Assembly: GCA_020853775.1 (NCBI GenBank)
Contig: JADYYH010000057.1
Location: forward strand, 1 to 45,079
DNA: 45,079 nt
Reading direction: 5' to 3'
From: Nitrospira sp.
GTDB taxonomy: Bacteria > Nitrospirota > Nitrospiria > Nitrospirales > Nitrospiraceae
Position 1 is the stretch's first letter. Each line of letters begins with the position of its first letter. Positions 26,416 to 34,608 of this stretch are shown here, one piece after another. Under the pieces are notes generated by a model. It had not been told where the DNA came from. It saw only the letters and a list, made by a program, of their open reading frames with translations, and made no database searches. A program made the translations under genes and the position numbers.

Positions 26416-26431
26416 TGGCACGGCTGTTGCT
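26416..26431 (+). promoter_or_regulatory. sigma-54 -24/-12 promoter, locus B
   Basis: TGGCACGGCTGTTGCT is a full match to TGGCACG-N4-TTGCW, with GG at 26417-26418 and GC at 26429-26430. Predicted start of transcription near 26442, a leader of 67 nt before the ATG at 26509. Confidence 0.8.
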
Positions 26432-26508
26432 GCACAGGGCGACGTAGACCATTTTGGGGCGGCCGTAGAACAAGAGAGTCCCCCCTTCGAAATAGAAAGG
26501 AGCCTGAC

Positions 26509-26634
26509 ATGGAACTCGTCATGGGCGGTCTCCTGGTGGGCGTCAGTGGCATGTTAGCCGTATTGATTGTCGCGGTATGGAAAGACAGCGCCGCGCATCA
26601 CTCCGAGGCGCATCCCTCACAGCGGAGGATATAG
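26509..26634 (+). CDS. small single-pass membrane protein (41 aa)
   Basis: 41 aa: a hydrophobic helix (about 5-24, GGLLVGVSGMLAVLIVAVW) and a polar His/Ser/Arg tail. AAAGGAG lies seven bases before the ATG. It is the first gene after the locus-B sigma-54 promoter. Too short for family assignment; the placement and ribosome site make it credible. It may be a small regulator or assembly factor of a membrane complex, which is a guess. Confidence 0.6.
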   Translation: MELVMGGLLVGVSGMLAVLIVAVWKDSAAHHSEAHPSQRRI

Positions 26635-26692
26635 CCGTCTGACGTTCTTTTGGAGGAAGCGGCGCCTCCTACAATATGAAGCTAGAACGGGT

Positions 26693-26722
26693 CGAGAGGC
26701 GTACACCTCCATACGCCTCTCG
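26693..26722. promoter_or_regulatory. perfect 11-bp inverted repeat before the RHH gene
   Basis: Arms CGAGAGGCGTA (26693-26703) and TACGCCTCTCG (26712-26722) flank the loop CACCTCCA. It ends 17 bp before the ATG at 26740. As DNA it could be the operator of the ribbon-helix-helix protein just downstream. As RNA the loop CCTCC could pair with the AAAGGAG ribosome site at 26727-26733. No T-run follows, so a terminator is unlikely. Confidence 0.5.
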
Positions 26723-26739
26723 TGCAAAGGAGTTGCACC

Positions 26740-27021
26740 ATGAACCGATTCATCTATTTGAGACCCCAAAAACGGCAACGCATGACCGTCAGCCTGCCAG
26801 CAGACCTTTTAGAACGCATGCGCGACGCCGCGTACTGGACCTCCGGGACTACCATGGCCGGGCTCATATCCTCGGCAATTGAAGATCTACTCCACAGTCT
26901 GGAATCGCAGAATGGCCGCCCCTTCTCTCCGCGGCTCCAAGACCTCAAGCCAGGCCGGCCGCGATCCTCAAGATCGACTCAGCCGTCTGTATCTGAAACC
27001 ATACAACCTGTATCCCGTTAG
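26740..27021 (+). CDS. ribbon-helix-helix (CopG/Arc-type) DNA-binding protein
   Basis: 93 aa from the ATG at 26740, which has AAAGGAG seven bases upstream; the GTG at 26722 lies inside the inverted repeat. Residues 15-51 fit an RHH fold: strand RMTVSLP, helix ADLLERMRDAAYWTSG, helix TMAGLISSAIEDLL. The tail is basic and disordered (PGRPRSSRST). Probably a small transcriptional regulator, perhaps autoregulated through the inverted repeat. It is 105 bp after the 41-aa gene. Its last codons overlap enhancer pair C. Confidence 0.7.
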   Translation: MNRFIYLRPQKRQRMTVSLPADLLERMRDAAYWTSGTTMAGLISSAIEDLLHSLESQNGRPFSPRLQDLKPGRPRSSRSTQPSVSETIQPVSR

Positions 27022-27025
27022 ATAC
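26989..27025. promoter_or_regulatory. paired 16-bp GTATC-N6-GATAC sites, enhancer candidate (pair C)
   Basis: Site 1 is GTATCTGAAACCATAC (26989-27004) and site 2 is GTATCCCGTTAGATAC (27010-27025), starts 21 bp apart. They overlap the 3' end of the RHH gene. The outer arms match pairs A and B while the six inner bases differ, which argues for a two-fold binding site and not a copied repeat. They end 114 bp before the weak -24 element at 27139. Confidence 0.6.
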
Positions 27026-27138
27026 GCAGAGCTGCTTCAAGATTCTCCTCCTCGCCTTCCTTCGTGCCATGATCTTCCAAATCGCCTAGATCCTTCCGGA
27101 ATCCCAACCCGCCGTTTCATTCTCCAGATGCGTAGCGC

Positions 27139-27153
27139 AAGCATGCCTTTTGC
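27139..27153 (+). promoter_or_regulatory. possible sigma-54 promoter before the TonB receptor genes, locus C
   Basis: AAGCATGCCTTTTGC has a good -12 (TTTTGC) and a degenerate -24 (AGCAT for GGCAC). Its position fits the pattern of loci A and B: about 115 bp after the paired sites and with a predicted start near 27165, 76 nt before the ATG at 27241. On sequence alone it would be weak. Confidence 0.4.
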
Positions 27154-27240
27154 GTCAGATTTTTGTGGGCACAGCCGGGCTCGCTTCCTTTCTCTGTCAG
27201 ACAACGTCCGATGTCGCCGTTAGAGGGCTCAAGGTATGCC

Positions 27241-29328
27241 ATGCGCACTCGTACCACAGGAGCCGAACCCATCGTTCGCCGTTCCACTGCCCCCACTCAA
27301 CGTGAGATCGCTTTGGCCCGACCAACCACCCCTCGCTGGCACCACTTTACACGCATATTGGGTAGAGGTCTCATGAGCGTATGTTGGGCCATCGCCATCG
27401 ACACGTACTCGCCAGTCTCCTCCCATGCTGTTCCGCAAGCAGACATCCCGGCAAACGAAGAACTTGAACTGCTCAAAGAAGAAGAGACGGTCAGGATCGC
27501 GACGCGTCATGAACAACCGATCTCACAGGCTCCCTCAAACGTGTACGTCATTACGGATGAAGACATTCGGCATTCCGGCGCCACCGACCTCCCTTCTGTC
27601 CTTCGTCGCGTGCCCGGCCTGGATATTATGCAGGTCACGGGAGCCGACTTTAATGTGAGCGCCCGGGGCGACAACCAGCTCTTCGCCAATAAAATTCTCG
27701 TCATGGTAGATGGTCGATCGATCTACATCGACGGCGAGGGGCTCGTGTTCTGGAAATCACTCCCCGTGACGCTGCCGGAGATCAAACGTATTGAGGTCCT
27801 CAAGGGACCGGCCTCCGTGGTCTACGGATTCAACGCCTTCGATGGAGTCATCAACATCATCACGAAGTCTGCACAGGAGATGAAGGGCACGACGCTGCAG
27901 TTCGGCGGCGGGGAACTGGGCACCATTTCGAGCGCAGCCGTCCAGGCCGGTTCGGCAGGCAAGCTCGACTATCGCCTGTCCATCGGGCATGACCAGAATC
28001 AACAATGGCGGAACAATGACGCATTGGCGTTTCGATCAAACAAGTTCAACGCGCAAACCCAATACAACTTCTCGGGTGACGCCACGTTACGCGTCGCGGG
28101 TGGATTCATCGATACCAACCGGTTTGACGGCCCCGTCTCAAATGTGCAAATCCCCCGCTCCCAATTCAATCAAGGCTATTCCGATGTGCACTACCAGTAT
28201 CGGAGCTTCTCTCTGCGCGGCTGGTGGCAGGGCAACGATATCCCCGTAGAGTCTTCCACACATCCGCTCCTCGCCCCATTTGTACGGCAGACCAATTCGA
28301 CGGGTGGGTCGAATGTCTCTTTCAGCACTCAGACCTATAACATCGAAGCCCAACACAGTCTCGACTTCAGCCCCACCAACAGGCTCAGTTATGGCGTCAA
28401 TTATCGCTACAACTCAGTCGACGGTGCGGCCGTCTCGCAATTGGGCCGGGAGGATCGACTCGGATTCCATCTGCAGGATGAGTGGAAGATTCTCTCGCCG
28501 CTCACCCTCGTCGCGGGAGTCCGCTATGACCTACATGCCCGAATCAGCGGCACCTGGAGCCCGCGAGTCGCCCTGATCTATACGCTGACGCCCGAACATA
28601 CGTTTCGCCTCAGCGGGTCAGTGGCCTATCGGCCTCCGACTCTGTTCGAGTCGAATCTTGACCTGCGAATCCTCCCGACCATTCCGCCCCTCTTCCCCCC
28701 CATTCCGCTGTTCGGTTCACAAACGCTGAACCCGGAACAAATTATTTCCTATGAAGCCGGCTATCAAGGTTGGTGGCTCAAACATCGACTCCGGACTAGG
28801 CTCGATCTGTTTTTTAATCACTTGTCCGATTTGATCAATTTTCAAACCATCGGTACCACGCGCACGCTGATAAACGGCGGCGAGGCGGATATCTATGGGA
28901 CCGAAGCCGGGTTTGAATTTCTGGCAACCAGATGGTTAAGCGGCTTTGCCAACCTGTCTTATCAAAAAATCGGTCAGACCTTTACCGGCGTCTCGCGTCG
29001 TGGCGGTCCCGACTGGAAAGCCAACGTGGGGCTTCGTGGCGACTGGGACAGCGGCCTCAATGGGGAGATCGCGGTGCATTACGTTGCAGGCGCCACCTAC
29101 CCATTGATTGAATTATTTACCGCGCTCGCTCCGGTGCTACCGGGTTCGATCAGTCCCAGCATCGACAGTTATACCTTGTTGAATCTGCGCGGCGGCTACC
29201 GATTCTGGCATGACAAGGCCGAGGTCGCCGTGGCCGTCTTTAACGCCCTGAACGACCGCCACAAGGAACATCCGTTAGGAGACACACTGGGAAGCCGGGT
29301 CATGGGCTGGGTCACCTTACGGTATTGA
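27241..29328 (+). CDS. TonB-dependent outer-membrane receptor (copy 1)
   Basis: 695 aa from the ATG at 27241 (AAGGT upstream, downstream of the predicted transcript start); ATG 27373 is an alternative that would begin closer to the signal sequence. A TonB box (EEETVRIAT) precedes the plug domain, with SQAPSNVYVITDEDIRHSGATDLPSVLRRVPGLDIM and RIEVLKGPASVVYGFNAFDGVINIITK. A 22-strand barrel follows, ending VMGWVTLRY with the terminal aromatic residue. It imports a ligand such as a siderophore, corrinoid or other chelate using TonB energy; the plug wording is BtuB/FecA-generic, so the ligand is not identified. No riboswitch was seen in the leader. Confidence 0.85.
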   Translation: MRTRTTGAEPIVRRSTAPTQREIALARPTTPRWHHFTRILGRGLMSVCWAIAIDTYSPVSSHAVPQADIPANEELELLKEEETVRIATRHEQPISQAPSNVYVITDEDIRHSGATDLPSVLRRVPGLDIMQVTGADFNVSARGDNQLFANKILVMVDGRSIYIDGEGLVFWKSLPVTLPEIKRIEVLKGPASVVYGFNAFDGVINIITKSAQEMKGTTLQFGGGELGTISSAAVQAGSAGKLDYRLSIGHDQNQQWRNNDALAFRSNKFNAQTQYNFSGDATLRVAGGFIDTNRFDGPVSNVQIPRSQFNQGYSDVHYQYRSFSLRGWWQGNDIPVESSTHPLLAPFVRQTNSTGGSNVSFSTQTYNIEAQHSLDFSPTNRLSYGVNYRYNSVDGAAVSQLGREDRLGFHLQDEWKILSPLTLVAGVRYDLHARISGTWSPRVALIYTLTPEHTFRLSGSVAYRPPTLFESNLDLRILPTIPPLFPPIPLFGSQTLNPEQIISYEAGYQGWWLKHRLRTRLDLFFNHLSDLINFQTIGTTRTLINGGEADIYGTEAGFEFLATRWLSGFANLSYQKIGQTFTGVSRRGGPDWKANVGLRGDWDSGLNGEIAVHYVAGATYPLIELFTALAPVLPGSISPSIDSYTLLNLRGGYRFWHDKAEVAVAVFNALNDRHKEHPLGDTLGSRVMGWVTLRY

Positions 29329-29331
29329 GTT

Positions 29332-31398
29332 ATGCCTTCTGAATTCAAGGGAGTGCGGCATACGATGATCGCGGCATTCCTGACGGTGAGCGTAAGCCAT
29401 ATCGCCGCCGCCCAATCCCCAACGCTGCACGTCGAGGATCCCTTGGCTTTTTCTGTCAACGATGATCTGGAGCTGCTCAAGGAAGAAGAAACCGTGAGCA
29501 TTGCGTCACGGTACGAGCAACCCATTTCGCAGGCGCCGTCAAACGTCTACGTGATTACGGATGAGGATATTCGTCAATCCGGCGCAACCGATCTACCGAC
29601 CGTGCTCCGCCGCATTCCCGGGCTGGAAGTCATGCAAATGACCGGAGCCGACTTTAACGTCAGCGCGCGGGGAGACAATCAACCTTTCGCGAACAAAATG
29701 TTGGTCATGGTCGACGGCCGTTCGATCTACCTCGATGTACAAGGGAACGTCTTCTGGAAATCGCTCCCCATCGCGCTCCCCGAGATTAAGCGCATCGAAG
29801 TTCTGAAAGGTCCCGCATCGGCCATGTACGGATTTAATGCCTTCGACGGGGTGATCAATATCATCACCAAGTCACCGGAAGACATGAAAGGCACCACACT
29901 GCAATTTGGCGGAGGCGAACTCGGCACCATCAGCAGCGCCGCCATCCATGCGGGCACCGTCGGCAAATTCGGCTATCGGCTCTCTCTAGGCCGGGATCAG
30001 ACACAACAATGGAGAGACGGCGATGCCCTGGCCTTTCGGGCGCACAAATTCAATGTCCAGACGGATTATGCGCTGTCTTCGACATCGAAGCTGCAACTCT
30101 CCGGAGGCGTCGTCGAAACGAATCGGTACGACGGGCAGGTCGGCGAAGTCACCAGCAATGCCATTCGCCCTTCCTTCAGCTACGCCAACGTCGTCTACGA
30201 ACAAGGAGCCCTTCTCGTTCGTGCCTGGTGGTCGGGGTATACGGACCATGCCACGATCAGTCCGCTTCCTCCATTGGCCGGTCTCCTCAGCATCACCGAT
30301 CGTAACGGCGTATCGACCAATCCATTTTCAGGAAATACGTACAACGTGGATGTGCAACACACGTTGAATGTGGGCGCGGCGAATCACCTCTTGTATGGTG
30401 CGAACTACCGGCATAATTCGCTTTCGAGTCCAACCATCGATCAATTCAGCAGAGAGAACCGGCTGGGGATGTTTCTGCAGGATGAATGGCGTGCCACCTC
30501 GGCGATCACCATCGTGGCCGGCATCCGGTACGATCTCCACAGCCAGATCAACGGTACCTGGAGCCCCCGCCTGACGATCTTGTATCAACCGGTGGAGGGG
30601 CATACCTTTCATCTCTCAAGCTCGGCAGCCTACCGTCCCCCCACACTCTTCGAATCGCATCAGGACCAACGCGTCACCACAAACATCCCGACCGGGTTAC
30701 CCTTCCCATTACCTTCGTCGGTCTCTTCCACCGTCCCCGTGACAGGTTCCGGCGGCCTGACTCCTGAACGGATCATTTCGTATGAAGCAGGATATCAGGG
30801 GTGGTATTGGAAACATCGCCTACGCGTACGCGCAGATCTTTTTCTCAACCGTGTCTCGGATTTAATCGGGAGCCGGATCACGGCCTCCGGGACCTCTGAG
30901 TTCGTGAACGATCCCGGAGCCGCCGACATCTACGGAGGTGAAGCCGGCATCGAGGTTCTGGCCAATCGCTGGCTGAGCGGATTCGCAAACTATGCGTATG
31001 AAGAGATCGGTCAGTCCTTCACCGGCACAGTCCGTCGGGGGGCGCCACGATCGAAAGTCAGTGCCGGTGTCAGGACCGAATGGGATAACGGTCTGAGCGG
31101 AGAACTCAGTTACTACTACGTCGGCGCTGCCGCCTATCCGATCGCACAAAGCTTCACCCAACTGGGAACCATTCCGGGAGCCGGCATCACTGTCCCGGGA
31201 AATCAGGTAGGCAGCTACAATCTGCTGAATGCTCGGGCCGGGTATCGGTTTTGGCAGCAGAAAGCCGCGGCCGGGTACATGCGTGATGCGGAGGTAGCAG
31301 TATCGGTCTTCAACGCTCTCAACGATGAACACAAGGAACACCCGCTCGGCGACCTGATCCGACGGCGGGTGATGGGCTGGTTGACGCTACGATTTTAA
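29332..31398 (+). CDS. TonB-dependent outer-membrane receptor (copy 2)
   Basis: 688 aa, starting three bases after copy 1. Signal peptide (to about IAAAQ), TonB box (EEETVSIAS), plug and barrel with the same wording as copy 1 (SQAPSNVYVITDEDI, RGDNQPFANKMLVMVDGRSIYLD, SYEAGYQGWYWKHRLR), ending VMGWLTLRF. Overall similarity is high throughout the plug and the last third, and lower in surface loops, as expected for paralogs that have specialised in ligand. The two genes are evidently one transcription unit. Confidence 0.9.
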   Translation: MPSEFKGVRHTMIAAFLTVSVSHIAAAQSPTLHVEDPLAFSVNDDLELLKEEETVSIASRYEQPISQAPSNVYVITDEDIRQSGATDLPTVLRRIPGLEVMQMTGADFNVSARGDNQPFANKMLVMVDGRSIYLDVQGNVFWKSLPIALPEIKRIEVLKGPASAMYGFNAFDGVINIITKSPEDMKGTTLQFGGGELGTISSAAIHAGTVGKFGYRLSLGRDQTQQWRDGDALAFRAHKFNVQTDYALSSTSKLQLSGGVVETNRYDGQVGEVTSNAIRPSFSYANVVYEQGALLVRAWWSGYTDHATISPLPPLAGLLSITDRNGVSTNPFSGNTYNVDVQHTLNVGAANHLLYGANYRHNSLSSPTIDQFSRENRLGMFLQDEWRATSAITIVAGIRYDLHSQINGTWSPRLTILYQPVEGHTFHLSSSAAYRPPTLFESHQDQRVTTNIPTGLPFPLPSSVSSTVPVTGSGGLTPERIISYEAGYQGWYWKHRLRVRADLFLNRVSDLIGSRITASGTSEFVNDPGAADIYGGEAGIEVLANRWLSGFANYAYEEIGQSFTGTVRRGAPRSKVSAGVRTEWDNGLSGELSYYYVGAAAYPIAQSFTQLGTIPGAGITVPGNQVGSYNLLNARAGYRFWQQKAAAGYMRDAEVAVSVFNALNDEHKEHPLGDLIRRRVMGWLTLRF

Positions 31399-31404
31399 TA
31401 TGTA

Positions 31405-31424
31405 CCCGATGATACTCGGGAGGA
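31405..31424 (+). promoter_or_regulatory. small hairpin next to ribosome site of the REC-PAS gene
   Basis: CCCGA-TGATAC-TCGGG (31405-31420) can fold, and the right arm GGG is part of the GGGAGGA ribosome site at 31418-31424, eleven bases before the ATG at 31429. It could lower translation of the signalling gene relative to the receptors. Five base pairs only, so this is suggestive. Confidence 0.3.
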
Positions 31425-31428
31425 TGCC

Positions 31429-34400
31429 ATGGCACCGGCAACACTGACTCATTCCATCCTGGTTGTGGATGACGATCCTGACATTGCGCTCGGGCTACAG
31501 GATTTCCTCGACCACGACGGGTATCAGGTAAACGTCGCCATGACCTGCGCGGACGCGCTCGCCCAAGCCCATGCCCATCACTACAATGCCGTGTTACTCG
31601 ACTTGGGCCTCCCGGATGGTGATGGCTCCTCCGTCCTGCTCACGCTTCAAGAGCAACAACCGCAACTGCCGGTCATCATCCTCACGGCCTACACCAGCAC
31701 CGACCGTACGGTCGGATCGCTGACGCAGGGCGCCTTCGCCTACCTCACAAAACCGTATAACCGGGATGAATTACGCGCGGTCCTGCAGCGGGCCATAGGC
31801 GTTCAAGCCCTGGCCGTCAAAGCAGAGCATGCCGAACATGCCCTGCACGAGAGCGAAGCGCGGTTTCGATCGCTCGTCGAGGCGGCGACCGACTCCATCG
31901 TGCTGGCCGATCATAACGGGCATATCCTGTCCTGGAATCGCGCCGCCGCACAGCTTTTCGGGTATACGGATGAAGAAGTCCGCGGCAAGTCGCTCAGCAT
32001 CTTGATGCCGCCACGTCATCGCGCGGCCCACGAACGCGGCCTCGCGCGCGTCAGAGATACGGGTCAATCCCGCCTCATCGGCCGGCTCGTCGAACTGGAA
32101 GGGTTGCGGAAGGACGGCAGTGAATTTCCGCTGGAACTCTCGCTCGCCATGTGGAAAAGCGACGAGGCCGTCTTTTACAGCGGTATCATCCGCGACATTA
32201 CACAGCGACGCCGCGCGGAAGAGATTCTGGACCGCCTTCGCCATCTCCATGAGGTGATCCTCACTCAGGCCGGCGAAGGCATTTATGGTCTGGACCGCGA
32301 TGGAATCACGACGTTCGTCAATCCCACTGCGGCGCAACTACTCGGCTACGAACCGTTCGAACTGATCGATCGGCCGATGCACGGCCTGCTCCATCACTCG
32401 CGATCCGACAACAGCCCCTCTCCGGCAGAGGAGTGCCCCATCTATGCGGCACTGCAGGACGGCCTGGTGCATCGCGTGACGGCCGACATCTTCTGGCGAA
32501 AGGACGGCCGCGCAGTGCCGGTAGAATACGTCAGTACGCCGATTATCGAAAAAGGCTGCACGGCAGGCGCGGTCGTGGTGTTTCGCGATATCTCCGAACG
32601 CAAAGAAGCCGAACGCGCCGTCGAGGAAAGCCAGGAACGGTTTCGTCAGCTGGCCGAACATATTCGAGAAGTGTTCTGGATCACGAACCCGGAAAAAACG
32701 CACGTCGTCTACATCAGCCCTGGTTATGAAGACATCTGGGGTCGCTCCTGCGAGAGTCTCTACGCCCATCCCGCGTCCTGGCTGGACGCCATTCACCCTG
32801 AGGATCGGCCTCGAATCGAACAAGCCGCCATGAGCCGCCAAACGTTGGATGTGTACGATGAAACCTATCGCATTCTGCGTCCTGACGGATCCATGCGATG
32901 GATCTGGGATCGCGCCTACCCGATCCGTGACGCCTCGAATCGGGTCTATCGGATCGTAGGCTTCGCCGAGGACATTACCGAGCACAAGCGGATCGAGGCG
33001 GAATTGATCGCCAGTGAACGACGCTACCGGGTGCTTTTCGACGACAATCCGTCCATGTATTTTATGGTAGATGCCGCTGGAACTGTCCTGTCCGTCAATC
33101 GTTTCGGAGCCGATCGGTTGGGCTACGAGGTTCATGATCTGGTCGGCACTTCCGTCGTCAACGTGTTCCATCCGGACGATCAACAAGCGGTTCGCCGGAA
33201 TCTGTCCGACTGCCTCTCCGAGGTGGGACAACCCAAGCGCTGGGAACTTCGCAAAGTCCGGAAGGATGGCCACGTGATCTGGGTGAGAGAAACGGCCCAG
33301 GCCGTGCAAAGTCACGAACAGGCTCCGGTGGTCCTGATCGTCTGCGAAGACATTACCGCCGTAAAAGAAGCTGAAATCGCCCTTCACGACAGCGAGGAGT
33401 TGAAGAATCAGATCCTGCACAGCAGCGCAGACTGCATCAAGGTTCTCGACCTGGAAGGCCGACTGCAATACATGAACCATGCAGGCCAGACGCTGCTGGA
33501 GATCAAGGACCCGGGCACGTATACCAATAAACCTTGGTTGGAATTTTGGGAAGGGGATGATCGGGATGCAGCCCTGGCCGCGTTAGAAGCCGCGAAGGCC
33601 GGCGATATCGGAAAGTTCGTCGGATTCTGCCCAACCACAAATGGACAAGCGAAATGGTGGGACGTGCAGGTCACGCCCATGCTGGATACGCAAGGGTATT
33701 CCCGGCGTCTCCTGGCTATTTCGCGCGATATTACCGCCTACAAACAGGTCCAAGAATCGCTGCACGCCAGCGAGGAACGATTGGAACACGTCATTCGTGG
33801 CTCTCACGACGGCTTCTGGGACGGCCAGATTTTGCCCGAGCATCCCTGGTATGCCCCGATCACTCCGGTCTGGTGGTCTCCCCGCGTCCGCGAAATGCTG
33901 GGCTACAATGAAGAAGAGTTCCCTGACATCCTGGACAGCTGGATGTCCCGATTGCATCCTGAGGATCGCGAGGCGGTCTTTGCGCGACTGAATGCCTGCA
34001 TGGAACAAAGCATCTCCCGCTACGACGTCGAGTACCGGCTCTTGAATAAACAGAATGCATATCAATGGTTTCACGCGCGCGCGGAAGTCGTCCAGCGGGA
34101 CGCGCGAGGACGTGCTGTCAGGATGGCCGGCGCCCTGCAGGATATCACCGACCGCAAACAGACCGAAGCCCGACTACGCCTCAGCGAAGAACGCTTGCGT
34201 ATGGCTCTCACCTCGTCGGAATTCGGCATCTGGGACTGGGATGTGGCCTCCGACCATCTCTACTGGTCCGAAGGTGTCGAGATGCTGTTCGGCTTGGCCC
34301 CGGGCTCCTTTCCCGGCACCTACACCGACTATATCGGATTGATCTACCTGCTGGATCGCGGCTCGACTCTCACTCGCCTCGAACTCAGTCTTCGCGATCA

Positions 34401-34551
34401 GACCTCCGTCCATATTCGGCATCGCGTCGTATGGCCCAATAGCTCAATACATTGGCTGGCATGGAGCGGACGGATCTATCGGAATGCCGATGGACTCGCA
34501 ACGCGTGTGCTGGGCATCGTGCACGATACGACAGGACGCGTGGACGAATGA
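31429..34551 (+). CDS. receiver plus seven PAS domains, no output domain
   Basis: 1040 aa, soluble. Receiver at about 1-125 with acceptor D58 and KPYN lysine, then seven PAS/PAC units with boundaries near 143, 267, 401, 526, 651, 778 and 914 (each PAC ends like DIT.R..AE). The last PAC (GIVHDTTGRVDE) closes the protein. There is no HisKA, HATPase, GGDEF, EAL or DNA-binding part, and none in the following 57 bp. The first 380 residues (REC, PAS, PAS) are clearly paralogous to the start of the kinase at 38026. It may be a phospho-dependent scaffold or sensor that acts through one of the neighbouring kinases. It follows the receptor genes by 30 bp. Confidence 0.85.
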   Translation: MAPATLTHSILVVDDDPDIALGLQDFLDHDGYQVNVAMTCADALAQAHAHHYNAVLLDLGLPDGDGSSVLLTLQEQQPQLPVIILTAYTSTDRTVGSLTQGAFAYLTKPYNRDELRAVLQRAIGVQALAVKAEHAEHALHESEARFRSLVEAATDSIVLADHNGHILSWNRAAAQLFGYTDEEVRGKSLSILMPPRHRAAHERGLARVRDTGQSRLIGRLVELEGLRKDGSEFPLELSLAMWKSDEAVFYSGIIRDITQRRRAEEILDRLRHLHEVILTQAGEGIYGLDRDGITTFVNPTAAQLLGYEPFELIDRPMHGLLHHSRSDNSPSPAEECPIYAALQDGLVHRVTADIFWRKDGRAVPVEYVSTPIIEKGCTAGAVVVFRDISERKEAERAVEESQERFRQLAEHIREVFWITNPEKTHVVYISPGYEDIWGRSCESLYAHPASWLDAIHPEDRPRIEQAAMSRQTLDVYDETYRILRPDGSMRWIWDRAYPIRDASNRVYRIVGFAEDITEHKRIEAELIASERRYRVLFDDNPSMYFMVDAAGTVLSVNRFGADRLGYEVHDLVGTSVVNVFHPDDQQAVRRNLSDCLSEVGQPKRWELRKVRKDGHVIWVRETAQAVQSHEQAPVVLIVCEDITAVKEAEIALHDSEELKNQILHSSADCIKVLDLEGRLQYMNHAGQTLLEIKDPGTYTNKPWLEFWEGDDRDAALAALEAAKAGDIGKFVGFCPTTNGQAKWWDVQVTPMLDTQGYSRRLLAISRDITAYKQVQESLHASEERLEHVIRGSHDGFWDGQILPEHPWYAPITPVWWSPRVREMLGYNEEEFPDILDSWMSRLHPEDREAVFARLNACMEQSISRYDVEYRLLNKQNAYQWFHARAEVVQRDARGRAVRMAGALQDITDRKQTEARLRLSEERLRMALTSSEFGIWDWDVASDHLYWSEGVEMLFGLAPGSFPGTYTDYIGLIYLLDRGSTLTRLELSLRDQTSVHIRHRVVWPNSSIHWLAWSGRIYRNADGLATRVLGIVHDTTGRVDE

Positions 34552-34608
34552 CCTGGCGACATTCGTCGACCTCACACCGGGCGGGCTGATTCGACGAGGA
34601 CGCAGATT

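Noticed and set aside
27022-27240. Cobalamin or other riboswitch in the receptor leader
   Set aside because: No conserved box of a known riboswitch was recognised, and the predicted leader is only about 76 nt.
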